Assembly (NCBI GenBank): GCA_016946835.1
Contig: JACVTC010000103.1
Location: forward strand, 519,501 to 583,500
Direction of reading: 5' to 3'
Length of the DNA stretch: 64,000 bases
Source of the DNA: Neocallimastix lanati (nom. inval.)
Lineage: Eukaryota > Neocallimastigomycota > Neocallimastigomycetes > Neocallimastigales > Neocallimastigaceae
Shown here: positions 51,835 through 64,000 of the stretch, piece after piece
How positions within the stretch are numbered: the stretch's first letter is position 1
Layout of the letters: every line of letters starts with the position of its first letter
Program-made: the position numbers and the translations under genes
Notes under the pieces: generated by a model
Database searches by the model: none
What the model saw: the letters and a program-made list of their open reading frames with translations, nothing else
What the model was told of the DNA's origin: nothing

Positions 51835-52018
51835 ATATTGAAATATACATGAAATAATCTTCATATGTTATGAAATGTATGTATTATATAAAAATTAATG
51901 TATAATATGCCACCTTATAAAGATATTAAAATATGTATTTGTATATTAAAAATTAAATCTGAGTAACCCTTTGTCATAAAATGAATTAATAAAAATAATC
52001 ATGATACTTATATTACTG
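51835..52018 (+). mobile_element. Probable LTR fossil related to 47735-47945
   Basis: Shares an ordered set of words with the copy at 47.7 kb: TATGCCACCTTATAAAG near 51906 and GAGTAACCCTTTGTCATAAA near 51961, then ATTAATAAA. The mixed-composition stretch to about 52400 may be internal remains. A purine tract (AAAGGGGAGGGGG) followed by TG lies near 52744. Strongly decayed. Confidence 0.3.
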
Positions 52019-52463
52019 ACTTTCAAAAGATTCACGGCAATTTTTTTGAGAAAATAGATCTCATAATTGATCAATATTGAAGATAATAAAAGAAGTATCC
52101 CTAATAAGACAAAATGAAATACTACCTAAGAAGACGTAAAATATTATATAAACTTAAAGGAATTTAAAAAGACTCTACCAATTTACTGCTATAATAATTA
52201 AAAATTTTGTTAAAATATTTATAGATAAAAAAAAAAAAGATATAAAGTCCAATAATTTATGGACGTAAAAATCAAGGAATAGCAAAAAATTAAATAATAA
52301 ATGATGTAAAGTTAAGGAGAAGTCATCATAATAATTTAAATGGCATAAAGCTTGAGAGTTGCTATAAATAGTATTATTTTGATGGTGTTAAAACCTAAAT
52401 TAGTATCCAATCCATAATATAAAACTTATTAATATGACCCAATAATTAAAGATTTAAAAATTT

Positions 52464-52499
<36 letters not shown>

Positions 52500-52975
52500 A
52501 ATATTAAATGGTTAATAACAGTTTTATTCACAAAAATAATGTTTTTTTTTTTTAAAAAAAAAGAAAAAAAAGTTATAATATAAATTATAATGTACCAATA
52601 ATATACCTAAAATATAAATATAATTATTAATAATAAAAACTCTTGTAAATAATTATTAAAATTTAATCATACTAGATAAATATAAAATAAAGTACATATA
52701 TTTATCGATTAACCAAATTATTCTTTCAGAATAACAAGGATTAAAGGGGAGGGGGTGAATTTTATAATATTCAAGATATATATATATGAAATAACCAAAA
52801 TAACCTCAAAAGCTATTAACCTATTGTATGTAAATCAATGGAGAAGCAACATGGCAGAAATAAATTTGAACTAAAATAAAATTTTAAACTCTTTATATTA
52901 AAATATATTAATTAAAATTAAAAAAACCTAAATTAATATATTTTTAAAAATTATTATTATTATTATTATTTAATG

Positions 52976-53037
<62 letters not shown>

Positions 53038-54567
53038 TAAATAATAATAATTATAAAAGTAATAATAATAATAATAATAATAATAATTATATTAATAGAA
53101 AGATTATAAATAATATCAATTATAAATATATATATTAATATTAATATTATCATTTAATTATACTTTTATTTCTTTTTTAAATGTTTTAAGTTTTAATAAT
53201 TTTAATTATAAATATATATAAATGTATGTCATATATCACTTTTTGATCTTTTTGATATTTAATAGATTTGAATTATTATATTTATTAAATAGGTATGGAA
53301 TTAAATAAAAAATTTAAATCATAAATATAAATTACAATATATATATATATATATATATTTATATGTATATATATATATATTAATATAGCCATTTTTATGG
53401 AATGATTTTGTCTAATAAAAGTAAATAAACTCACTATAATTGATTAATAAATAGAAAACTTTATTTTTACTTTATCTATTTATTAGTAGATTTTAATAAT
53501 AGATGATTAAATCAATATTAAAACTATCTGATTTTATTTACTTATATTTATTTATTTATTTATTTATTTATTATTATTTATTTATTTATTTACATATATT
53601 TATTTATTTATTTACATATATTTATTTATTTATAATTATTTATTTATTTTATATTTATATATTTATTTATAATTATTTATTTACTTATATTTATTTATTT
53701 ATTTATTTATAGTTAATTAATTATTTATTTATAGTTAATTATTTATATATTTATTATTTATTTATATATATAATTATCTACTTATTTTATATTTTAATAC
53801 TTTTGTAATGACCATTTTTAAAAAAGTTGACATAGTTTAGTCCAAGTCATTCCATTCCTAGCCAATCTTAAATCTTAAACACACAGTAAATATAATAATA
53901 ATTCATAATTAGTGATATAAAAAAAAAATTCTATTTAATTTTATTAATACTTTAACTCTTTTTTATTACTTTACTGTTTATTTTATTTTATTTTATATAT
54001 TTTATATTTTTTATTTTATATTTTTATATTTTTTTATTTTTTATTTTTTATTTTATTTTTTTATTTTTTTATTTTTTTAGTTAATTCCATACCTATTTAA
54101 TAAATATAATAATTAAAATTCATTAAATATCAAAAAAGAGTGAGTGACTGACATACAATCATAATATTAATAGCAGTATTTCATATTAACGAAATCTTAT
54201 TTTTATTTTTTTTATTAATTAAAATTCATTAATTAAAAAAAAAAAAAAGGGCATTAATAATAATAAAAGAAACATAAAATCAATATCAAAGCTCAAAATA
54301 AACTATATTATTCTATTCTTATCATGATAAATGTATATAAAATTAAGTTTCAAAAAAAAAAAATAAATAAATAAAAATATATATATATAATAATTGCTAT
54401 TAATTAATTTCAGTCATAATTAAAACGATGATGAATACTCTATCGATGTTTTTGATAGAACTAATAAAAATAATTTATTAATAATTTATTAATAAATATA
54501 ACACTAATAGATATCATAATGATTGATAATGATAATAATTAAGCTCTAATATTAACAAAGATAATAT

Positions 54568-54600
<33 letters not shown>

Positions 54601-56303
54601 TTAATTTGTATTATAAAATTATTAAAGTATTACTTTATTTATTAAGTACTTATTTATTGACAATCATAAATAAATATATATATTTATTTGAAAAAAATTG
54701 ATAATAAATAATTATAAAATAAATAATTAAAAAATAATAGAATAAATGAATGAATGAATATTAAAATAATTAAATAATAAGAGATTAAATGAATGAATAA
54801 ATAAATAATTAAATAATAAATAATTAAATAATTAAATAAATAATGAAAATAAAGATTTAATTTAAAAAAATAAAATTTAATTAACTTATTAATTATTATT
54901 ATAAATTGTTTATAAATAATAATAATAATAATAATATTAATATTTTTATATTAAAGAATTTTAGTACATGAAAATTGAGTTAGAATTAATATTTTGTTTA
55001 TTTGTTTATTTTAATATATAAAACCTTAAATTAGTAAGACTTTTAAATAAATAGATTTTTTATTTTATTTTTTTCTTTATATTTATATATATATACATCT
55101 AATAATAATATTAATTTTTAGTAAAATAAAATATTAATATTACATTTAAAAAAAAAAAAAAATATTAATTAAAAAATGCTTTTATATTTAAATATGTAAT
55201 TCTATCATACTTTTATTACTACTTTCATGCATTCACGTGTTATAAATGTAGATATAAAATATAGTTTTCATTATTAATAACCTTATTTGTATAAAATTAT
55301 ATTTTTTTTTTATAATTACAATAGAATTCTGCACTTAACTTAAATATAAACTTTAAATATTATAAAAAATAACTTTTTTTTTTTTACAGAAGAAAACTTA
55401 ACTAAAAAATAAATATTATTTTCATCCATATATTAAAATACAATCTAATATATAATAAGGTACAAATATAATAGATATTTAATATAATTACATTGTATTA
55501 CATTACATTACATTAAACTATTTTATAAAAAAAATTTAATAAAATTTTTAAAAAATAAAAAAATAAATTTTTTAATTTAATGTAATGTAAAAGATGATTC
55601 TGTTGTAAAAAAAAAAATAATGTTAAAAATTTAATATAATTTTTTTTTTCCTTTATTATTTCCACCTCGATTGTAATGAAAAAAAGAAAAAAAAAAAGAA
55701 GTAAAAAGTAAAGAAAAGAAAATAATATGAAATAATAAAAATAAAAGTCATTCCAGAGTTTAAAGAACATAGTAATAATAAAAAAAAACACTTAATAATT
55801 AAATATTTACATTGATCAATTAAAATAAATAAAATTTCAATAAATATAACTATTGAAAAAAAAAATATATAATATTTTTAAAATAAAAAAAATATACTTT
55901 TAATAAAAAGAATATTTATTAAATAAATAATCAATAATCAACCATCAATAATCAAAAATAAATATTAAATATAATATATTATTTATTATATAATATATAT
56001 TATATAATAAATAAATAATATAATAATAATAAATAATAAATAATAAATAATAAATAATAAAAAAGAGTATTTATTAATAAATAATAAATATAATAAATAA
56101 TGGAATAATAAATAATAAATATAGATGGATTGATATATAGATAAAAAAAAAAAAAAAGTTACTCTACATCTTTTCTTTTAATATAACCAATATAATATAA
56201 TTGCATTTAAATAAATAAATAATTTATATAATATAGATATATTAATGTTTATTCAATAATAAATACAAATAGGGTTAAGTAAACTATAATATATATAAAC
56301 AGC

Positions 56304-56382
56304 ATTATATTATATTATATTATATTATATTATATTATATTATATTATATTATATTATATTATATTATATTATATTATATAT
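56304..56382. repeat. ATATT pentanucleotide array
   Basis: About 16 uninterrupted five-base units. Confidence 0.9.
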
Positions 56383-56682
56383 TGATTTATATAAAATAAA
56401 AATGTTTTTCTTTACATAGTCAATCTTTGACACTATTTTATTAACAATTCAAAGTATTTCAATTATACACTATAGAAATAATATATTAATAATATATAAA
56501 CTACATTACTTTATCATTACTTTTATATTCCAATAGAATAAATAGTATAAACGAATAAATAGCATTAATAAATAGCATTAATAAATAGCATTAATAAATA
56601 ATATTAATAAATGATTTTAATAAATAATATAAACAAATTAATAAATAGTATTAATAAATAATATATACAAATTAATTATAAA

Positions 56683-56985
56683 TAATAAATAATAAATAAT
56701 AAATAATAAATTATAAATAATAAATAATAAATAATAAATAATAAATAATAAATAATAAATAATAAATAATAAATAATAAATAATAAATAATAAATAATAA
56801 ATAATAAATAATAAATAATAAATAATAAATAATAAATAATAAATAATAAATAATAAATAAATAATAAATAATAAATAATAAATAATAAATAATAAATAAT
56901 GAATAATAAATAATAAATAATAAATAATAAATAATAAATAATAAATAATAAATAATAAATAATAAATAATTGAATAATAAATAAA
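56683..56985. repeat. AAATAAT heptanucleotide array
   Basis: About 40 seven-base units with a few variants (a GAATAAT and a slipped unit). It leaves both strands partly open and so mimics an ORF of LLFIIYY repeats on the minus strand. Confidence 0.85.
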
Positions 56986-57964
56986 TAAATGTATTAAATG
57001 TATTATCCAACCATAAATTTTTTTTTAATTTAATCCATCAATAAAATTAAGTGAATGAATGAATAAGTATTAATGATTATTAATAATAAAATAGGATTAT
57101 ATAAAAGAATGAATAGATAAATGTTAATTTAAACTATAAAATTTAAACTCTTAAAAAAAATAATAATAAATAAAAAATAATAATAATTATAAATAAATAA
57201 TAAATAATAAATAATAATAAATAATAATAATTAAATTTAATTTGAATTAAAATTTGAATTAAATATTAAAAATTTAATATTAAATTAAATTTTTAATATT
57301 AAAAGAAATAAAAAAAAAAAAAAAAAAGAAAAGAAAAAAAGATTTCTTTTTTATTTTATTAATAATTTTTATTTTTATTTTTATTTTTATATTTTTATAT
57401 TTTTATATTTTTCCTATATAATTAATTATATATAATTAGTTATTATTCTTTTATTGACTAATTGTCAATTAAAAATAAAAATAAAAATAAAAATAATAAA
57501 AAGTTTATACAAATAATAATAATATATATTATAATCAAAAACAAAATATAATCAAAATCATTTTTTTTCTTTTTAATTATTTTACAATTTATTTAAAATA
57601 ACAATAATAACAAATAACAATAATAATATTAATAATAAAAAGAAAAATAAAAACAATATCATAAATTAATAAAAGGAATTACTATAATTAAAAATATATT
57701 AATAATTTATTATATTCAGAGACATCAACTAGACATTGACAAAATAAAGTCTTTAAATTAAATATTATGAATATTATATAAAATTTATAAATATATATAT
57801 ATTTTATATTTTATATTTTATTTCCTTCTATTTATTAAAAATCTAATAATATTATTATATTGACATTAAATAATAAAATAAAATAAAGAGATATTTATAT
57901 TAAATAGTATAATTTACTATAAAAGATAATTATATAATAAAACAGTAAAAAAAAAAAAAAAAAA

Positions 57965-59599
57965 ATGAAGATTTTTATACCAGTTTTAACTTTGTTCTCA
58001 GCCTCTATGGCTTTAGGTTCTACACTAGATAAGTGTAAATCAGAATTAAAGGAGTATAGTGGTTGCATTTTTGATTATACAAAGATTTCATCAAGTAAGC
58101 TTAATCAATATTGTAATACTTTTTATTCATCAAAATGTCAAAATTATATTAATAAACCAGAAAAATATGTACCATCCTGCTTTAGTTTAGATAATTCATA
58201 TCGAATTGATGATTTAATTCTTTTAAATTATAAAAAGGCTTTATTAGATTTAATTTGTCAAAATGATAGCCAAGGTAATAGATGTTCAATTAGTGAAATA
58301 TTCTTTGGTAAGGACGTTAAAAGTAGTAGTAATGTCAAAAAGATAATTGAAGCCACTTGTAAACAATCAAATTGTAGAAATAAATATATTGAATTTTTAG
58401 ATGCTAAATACAAACTTGGGAATAGTGGAGACAAAAACAAATATGAAATTTCAAGTATCAATCTGTCCAACATTTCTCAAATGAAAAAATATATGCAATC
58501 AAATGAATGTGTTGGAAAGGGTTCTTCTACTACAACTAAAGTTAATAAAACCACTTCCAGAAATATTCCAATTTCTACTGTTAAAGGAAGATGTGGTCCA
58601 GCCTACGGTGCTTGCTCAGTGGAAGGTGAATGTTGTAGTAAACATAACTATTGTGGTACATCTACTGAACATTGTGGTACGGGTTGTCAAATAGGATATG
58701 GTATTTGTTCTTCTTCCAATTTATCACCAAACACCACCACCACCACAAAAAAAGCTACAACAACTAAAAATAAGACCACTATTAAAGGTAGTACTACTAC
58801 TGTTAAAAAAAGTACTACCACTTTAAGGTCCGTATCCACCGTTTCCGGAAGATGTGGTCCAGAATATGGTGCTTGTGCCAAAGCAGATCAATGCTGTAGT
58901 AAATATGGTTACTGTGGTACATCTTCGGCTCATTGTGATATAGGTTGTCAAATAGGATATGGTATTTGTTCTTCTTCCAAATTATCACCAACCACCACCA
59001 CCACCACAAAAAAAGCAACAATAACTAAAAATAAGACCACTATTAAAGGTAGTACTACTACTATTAAAAAAAGTACTACCACTTTAAGGTCAGTGTCCAC
59101 CGTTTCCGGAAGATGTGGTCCAGAATATGGTGCTTGTGCCAAAGAAGACCAATGCTGTAGTAAATATGGTTACTGTGGTACATCTTCGGCTCATTGTGAT
59201 ATAGGTTGCCAAATAGGATATGGTAAGTGTAATAAAACTTCAAATGAAGCTGCAAAGACAACAAAGAAAGCTTCAACGAAGGTAACTTCAACTAAGAAAA
59301 CTTCAACAAAAATAACTTCAACAAAGAAAACATCAACTAAGAAAACTTCAACAAAAATAACTTCAACTAAGAAAACTTCAACAAAGAAAACTTCAACAAA
59401 GAAAACTTCAACAAAGAAAATAACAAATAAAACAACTTCTACTAAGAGAGCAATTGCAACCGTTTCTGGAAGATGTGGTATTAAGTATGGAGGAGCTTGT
59501 GCTGAAGCAGGTCTCTGCTGTAGTAAATATGATTACTGTGGTTCAAGCAGTGCCCACTGTGGTGTTGGATGTCAATCTGCCTTTGGTGTTTGTAAATAA
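57965..59599 (+). CDS. Secreted protein with four CBM18 chitin-binding modules
   Basis: 544 residues, single exon, starting at the ATG after an A run. The signal peptide is MKIFIPVLTLFSASMALG. The N-terminal Cys region (about residues 23-183) begins with the C-x8-GC pattern of the other two CBM18 proteins but is about twice as long, with a second Cys block (from about residue 98), suggesting an internal duplication or added domain. Four CBM18 modules start near residues 207, 294, 381 and 501. The second and third lie in a 261-bp (87-residue) near-identical tandem unit together with a TTTTKKAT..NKTTIKGS linker; before the fourth lies a TSTKKTSTK linker. Eight cysteines per module; the last ends the protein at GVCK. 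Confidence 0.9.
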   Translation: MKIFIPVLTLFSASMALGSTLDKCKSELKEYSGCIFDYTKISSSKLNQYCNTFYSSKCQNYINKPEKYVPSCFSLDNSYRIDDLILLNYKKALLDLICQNDSQGNRCSISEIFFGKDVKSSSNVKKIIEATCKQSNCRNKYIEFLDAKYKLGNSGDKNKYEISSINLSNISQMKKYMQSNECVGKGSSTTTKVNKTTSRNIPISTVKGRCGPAYGACSVEGECCSKHNYCGTSTEHCGTGCQIGYGICSSSNLSPNTTTTTKKATTTKNKTTIKGSTTTVKKSTTTLRSVSTVSGRCGPEYGACAKADQCCSKYGYCGTSSAHCDIGCQIGYGICSSSKLSPTTTTTTKKATITKNKTTIKGSTTTIKKSTTTLRSVSTVSGRCGPEYGACAKEDQCCSKYGYCGTSSAHCDIGCQIGYGKCNKTSNEAAKTTKKASTKVTSTKKTSTKITSTKKTSTKKTSTKITSTKKTSTKKTSTKKTSTKKITNKTTSTKRAIATVSGRCGIKYGGACAEAGLCCSKYDYCGSSSAHCGVGCQSAFGVCK

Positions 59600-60041
59600 G
59601 AGTAATTAAAAAAAAAAAAAAAAAGGAAATAAAAAATGAAATACACCTCAAAAAAAAAATCTATAATAAGCAAAACAAAACAAAACAGGCCAATAAAAAT
59701 AGTGTTAACATCTATTACTATTAATAAAAATAATAAATTTTATATATATATATATTTTTGTTTTTTTTTTTTATATTATTAATTTATAGTAATTATATCA
59801 ATATACTGACCTTATTCCAATGAATAAAACATTTTATATAATATAATATTATTGACCTTAAAAAAATATATATATTTAAAAATAATTAAAATTTTAATTT
59901 TATTTAATATTAATATATCATTAATTATTTCATACAATTTTCATATTTATTTAGTTCATATTTATTAAAAGAATAATATTATATATATGTATATATTTAT
60001 ACATTATTTTTATTTAATGATTATTTAATATATTTATATTA

Positions 60042-60073
<32 letters not shown>

Positions 60074-60562
60074 TTCTAATACTACTACTACTAATAATAA
60101 TAATATTTTAAATAATTTTCATTTCTATATAATATAAAAACAATCTATTATATTAAACATAGTTTTTATTTCTATATAATAATAAAAATTATTAAAAATA
60201 AATAAAAAATACAATAAATAAATTATAAAATACTTTGTTATATATTTATATTGAATTATAATAGAAGGAACAAATATGTTTTTTGTATATATTTTATTTA
60301 TATATTTTATTATTATTAGTTTTTTTTTTTTTATTTTATTTTATTTTATTTTATTTTATTTTTTTGTCTTATTTTTGATGATAAGGGATACTACTAACAA
60401 TTTTTTTTTTAATTATCCCACACTCTTCATCAGATTCAATTCAAATGCCATATTTATTTTAAATATAGTTTTTTTTTTTATTAGAATTTACATTTAAAAA
60501 TAAAAATAAGAATTAAAAAAAAAAATGAACCAAACAAACAAACAAACAAACAAACAAAAAAA

Positions 60563-60594
<32 letters not shown>

Positions 60595-61898
60595 AACTAT
60601 AAAATCTCGATTTTTGTAAACTATATAATATATATTTAATTTATTTATTGTAATCTATTTGTTAACCTATTAGTATATTTTATTTTTATTGATAGCATTT
60701 TCATAAATAATAAAAATGATATACATTCATGGGTAAATGGGAGTATATAATCTACTGAATAAAAAAAAAATTTTTTTTTTTTTTTTATTTTGTAATATAA
60801 TTTTATATTTATTATAAAATATATATATATATATATATATTAAATTCAATACAATTGAAAAAATTTATAAAAGTGAAAATAAAACCTTTTCTTTGACAGG
60901 TTATTTATTATAATTTGACATTATAAATAATTTTTTTTTTTTTTTTTTTTAATTCTAAAATAATTAATTAAATTTTATAAAAAAAAATTTTTTATATTAT
61001 TTTAAATATATATATTTTAATTATTAAATAAAGCATTTTAAACTTTAATTAATTCTATATAAAAGTTTAAATATTAATATATATATATATAAAATAGTTT
61101 TTAAGTATTAAACCCTTTAAAATGTTAATAAACTGCATAAAATATTAAATAAAGAATTTTTTTTTATTAAATACTATAAAAACTATAATTATTTATTTTA
61201 AAAGTCTAAAAAATAATATTTATATTAAAAAGTTTTTCAATTTTTATTATAATTTTTAAGAGGGTTATAACGAATTGTTATAAAAAAAAAAAAAAAAAAA
61301 ATTTTGATCCTTAATTAAAAATAATTTTATTTAATAATATTAAAAATATATTGAAAAAAAAAAAAAAAAAAAAAAAAAGATATTAAATGAAAAACTTTTC
61401 TTTTTCTTTTTTATTAAAAAATATATATATATATATATTCAAATTCTAATAAAAATATATAATACATTTTAACAATTAATAAATAAATAAAAAACTATAT
61501 ATTTATATTTAAATCCATGAAAAAAAATATATTATAAATAAGGGAATATAATTTTTGCAATTATATAATATTTTATACTAAATATTATAAGTTTCATATA
61601 GTTTTGTAGTTAATTTTTTTAATTCAATAAATCAATACCAGTAATTATTTCATATTTTTTTAATGTTTTTATGTTTTTTTTTTTTATTTTTTTTTTTTTT
61701 TTTTACATTTCTTAATAGATTAATAGATGAATAAAAATATATACTAATTACAAAAAATTAAAAAAAAAATTATATATATTATTATTTTATTTTTTTTTTT
61801 TTTAATTTTTTATGTTTTTTTTTTTAATTTATTTATATTTTAATTTTTTGTTTTTTTGTTTTAGAAATGACTAATAAAAAAGATTTAATATTTCAAAA

Positions 61899-61931
<33 letters not shown>

Positions 61932-62895
61932 TCTTGATATCTTTATGTATTATATATATAACTTTTAATATTTTTTTTTTATTTATATATCTATATATTT
62001 CTATATAAATATATTTTCTATATAATTTTATTTTATCGTTTTATTGTAATTTAAAAAAAAAAAAAAAAAAAAAGAAAAAAAATTATATAGAAATAATTTT
62101 AATAGTATAATTAATTTTATTTTTTATTTTTTCTTTTTAAAGAATCTTCTTTTTCTTTTTCTTTTTTTTTTTAATTTTCTATTATAAAATAATAATATTT
62201 AAAATTAATTATTATTTTATTCTATATGGTTATTTTATTTTTCTATTGTTGTATTTCTATTCAATGTTGAATTAATAGAATAGAAATAATTTTTTTTTTT
62301 AAAAAAAAAAATTATAATTATGATTATTCATTATTTTTTTTTTAAAAAAAAAAATTTATATACCTCTATTTTTATTATATATATATAAGTCAATCAATAC
62401 AAATATATATATCAACAGTATATAAAAATTAATAATATTTTTAATTTTTAAAAAAATTGGAATTTTTTTTTTTTCTGTAAAAAAAATTTTCAAATTCTAT
62501 AGAGACTATATTAATTTATATTCCTGTTATTATTTATTCATGATTTAATAATAAAGTTTATATCTTATTATTAAATTAATATATATTTGTTTTTTGGTAT
62601 TTATTTATTTTTTTTTTTTGGTTTTTATTTTGCTTTTCTTTTGTTTTTTATATATTTTATTTATTTTGTTGTTTTGTTTTTCTTTTTCTCTTTTGTTTAT
62701 TTTACTTGCTTTGTTGTTTTACTTTTCTTTTTGTTTTTTCGTTTTATTTTTTTTGAATGTGTGAAAGTTGTTTTTTTATTTTTGTGTTTTGTTTATTGAT
62801 TTTTTAATTTATTTAAATTTTTAAATTTTATTATTTAATTAACATTATTTGATTTTATTTCTTATAAATATAAAAAATAAAATAAAAAATAAGAA

Positions 62896-62927
<32 letters not shown>

Positions 62928-62930
62928 TTA
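59600..62930. other. AT-rich intergenic DNA, no gene seen
   Basis: Homopolymers, TA runs and (AAAC)n at 60533-60557. The open frames at 60276-60497 and 62587-62799 are low-complexity Phe-rich and not credible. A T run at 62897-62920 lies just past the stop of the next gene. Confidence 0.65.
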
Positions 62931-62933
62931 AAT

Positions 62934-64000
62934 TTATAATGTATGTTTTTCCCAGCCTATGTTTTGATTATTTTCTGGATTTTTACATTTAGAAATACGT
63001 GGTGTCATTGAATAATATAGACATAATTTATTACCTTGTTTATCCGTAAGATGCTTTTCTCCATCTCTATTGTATATATCAATAGAGTTGCGGTAGCTAC
63101 CTCCATACATGAATTTATATTGAGCTTGACTACATTTCACTACTCTAAGATAGTTATATCCGTCACTGCTTTTATATTCTCCCAAATCTAAACAGAGGTT
63201 ACTTGGTTCACCATGATTACCATAAGTTCCATCAGATAAATAGAGAAGGGATGGACGATCCATGGAAGTGACATGCCAGGTACGATATTTATTACTTTTA
63301 CCATTATCTTCCTTATGAAGATTGAAGGAGGCAGATTCTTTTAATTCAGATACCCCTAAATAATAATTAGTGGTATTTTTTAGAGTTCCTTTGAATTTAA
63401 GAGTTAAATATTTGGTGGCTTTAGAAGAAGCTGACGTTGAGGATGTTGAGGCTGATGAGGATGATTTATGACTGACAGCGTTATTGGTTACTGTTGTATC
63501 ATTAACAGTTGGTTTATTAGCTGCGGTCTTGGTGGCTTTATTAAGAGTGGTAGTCTTAGTCTTAGAAGCAGTAGACTTAGCTTTTGAATTAATTGAGTTA
63601 GCATTAGCATTAGTATTAGTATTAGACTTAGTATTAACAGCATTATTCTTTGAATTTCCTACAACAGTAAATTCACCAAGATAATTTGCTCCTAAGGATT
63701 CATTCCATAGATTCTTATCATCATTAGCAAATCTAATTGGATAGCCATTTAATCCTTTACTACTACGACCAGAAGCTATTCTTAAATATACCTTATACTT
63801 TCCTGTAGGCATATTGGAAGGAAGAAGAATTTCACTCTTAAAGGTAGTCGTGGTCTTAGAATCCCATTGACTTGGATTACTGTTAGTGGCTGATTCCATA
63901 TTAGTAATGGTAAAACGGTTACTACCATTAACCATAATGAAAACAATGGTTTTTGGTTTGATAAGATTAGCAAATCCAACATTTTCTATATCACTTTCTA
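62934..64000 (-). CDS. DUF4832 protein with C-terminal trefoil-like domain (5' part outside window)
   Basis: Open on the minus strand to the window edge; the visible part is about 355 residues. The first part (NVGFANLIKPKTIVFIMVNG, QWDSKTTTTF, LPSNMPTGKYKVYLRIASG, GYPIRFANDDKNLW, GANYLGEF) matches the C-terminal beta-sandwich of DUF4832, usually found behind a DUF4874 glycosidase-like domain, which would lie outside. A Ser/Thr/Lys/Asn-rich linker of about 70 residues follows. The last 165 residues (SNLCLDLG, VVKCSQAQYKF, GNKLCLYYSMTPRISKC) look like a ricin-type beta-trefoil, by analogy only. Likely secreted and carbohydrate-related. Intact as far as seen. Confidence 0.75.
   Translation of the reverse strand, partial: ESDIENVGFANLIKPKTIVFIMVNGSNRFTITNMESATNSNPSQWDSKTTTTFKSEILLPSNMPTGKYKVYLRIASGRSSKGLNGYPIRFANDDKNLWNESLGANYLGEFTVVGNSKNNAVNTKSNTNTNANANSINSKAKSTASKTKTTTLNKATKTAANKPTVNDTTVTNNAVSHKSSSSASTSSTSASSKATKYLTLKFKGTLKNTTNYYLGVSELKESASFNLHKEDNGKSNKYRTWHVTSMDRPSLLYLSDGTYGNHGEPSNLCLDLGEYKSSDGYNYLRVVKCSQAQYKFMYGGSYRNSIDIYNRDGEKHLTDKQGNKLCLYYSMTPRISKCKNPENNQNIGWEKHTL

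Larger units (their letters stand above)
52450..57900. other. AT-rich intergenic DNA with repeat arrays
   Basis: No gene seen. Arrays: A run near 52468-52497; (AAT)n near 52975-53095; (TTTA)n at 53540-53770; ATATT pentamer at 56304-56382; AAATAAT heptamer at 56683-56985. Open frames at 52944-53153, 53503-53712, 55513-55791 and 56711-57010 are translations of repeats. A slightly GC-richer stretch at 53820-53890 has no recognisable content. Confidence 0.6.

Noticed and set aside
52944-53153. Hydrophobic minus-strand ORF ending in poly-Asn
   Set aside because: Translation of an AAT microsatellite.
56711-57010. Minus-strand ORF of LLFIIYY repeats
   Set aside because: The heptanucleotide array is a multiple that avoids stops in one frame; not a protein gene.

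Overview
The window looks like nuclear DNA of an anaerobic gut fungus (Neocallimastigomycota). Intergenic DNA is almost pure A/T with homopolymer runs up to about 57 bases and many AT-only tandem repeats. Genes are islands of higher GC, introns are short with GT..AG ends, and the gene content fits: secreted CBM18 chitin-binding proteins with Thr/Lys-rich linkers, an ankyrin-repeat gene, an ABCA transporter, a DUF4832 protein and a PARG-type macrodomain. The organism call is an inference. I see no tRNA, rRNA or CRISPR array.

Layout. 1-2.9 kb: AT-rich DNA with a tRNA-derived SINE (minus). 2.9-4.5 kb: a two-exon DUF3533 membrane protein gene; at 7.05-8.33 kb lies a decayed copy that lacks the intron. 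11.5-13.6 and 18.0-19.7 kb: two secreted CBM18 proteins (5 and 3 modules); a third (4 modules) is at 58.0-59.6 kb. 20.8-23.4 kb: a decayed LINE. 24.7-26.1 kb: a PI-PLC-like fossil (minus). 26.9-27.4 kb: a truncated Cys-rich secreted protein fragment abutting, tail to tail, the end of an ankyrin gene. 27.5-31.5 kb: what first looks like three separate ankyrin ORFs plus a P/Q/N-rich ORF reads as one four-exon minus-strand gene of about 1144 residues, with phase-compatible splice sites and duplicated exons. 33.0-33.8 kb: a second SINE-like composite element. 34.5-40.9 kb: a full ABCA transporter (minus, about 1795 residues). 40.9-48.6 kb: mostly AT repeats. 48.6-49.9 kb: a PARG-like gene with two homopolymer frame changes, lying between weak LTR fossils. 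49.9-58.0 kb: AT repeats. 62.9-64.0 kb: the 3' part of a DUF4832 protein gene running off the window.

The genes do not form a pathway. The shared theme is surface and secretion: three CBM18 proteins with one shared N-terminal Cys domain, two membrane proteins, and several secreted or ectodomain fragments. The most useful observations are the ankyrin exon duplication, the intronless DUF3533 copy, a SINE family sharing one tRNA-like head, and the CBM18 trio with an unrecognised N-terminal domain.
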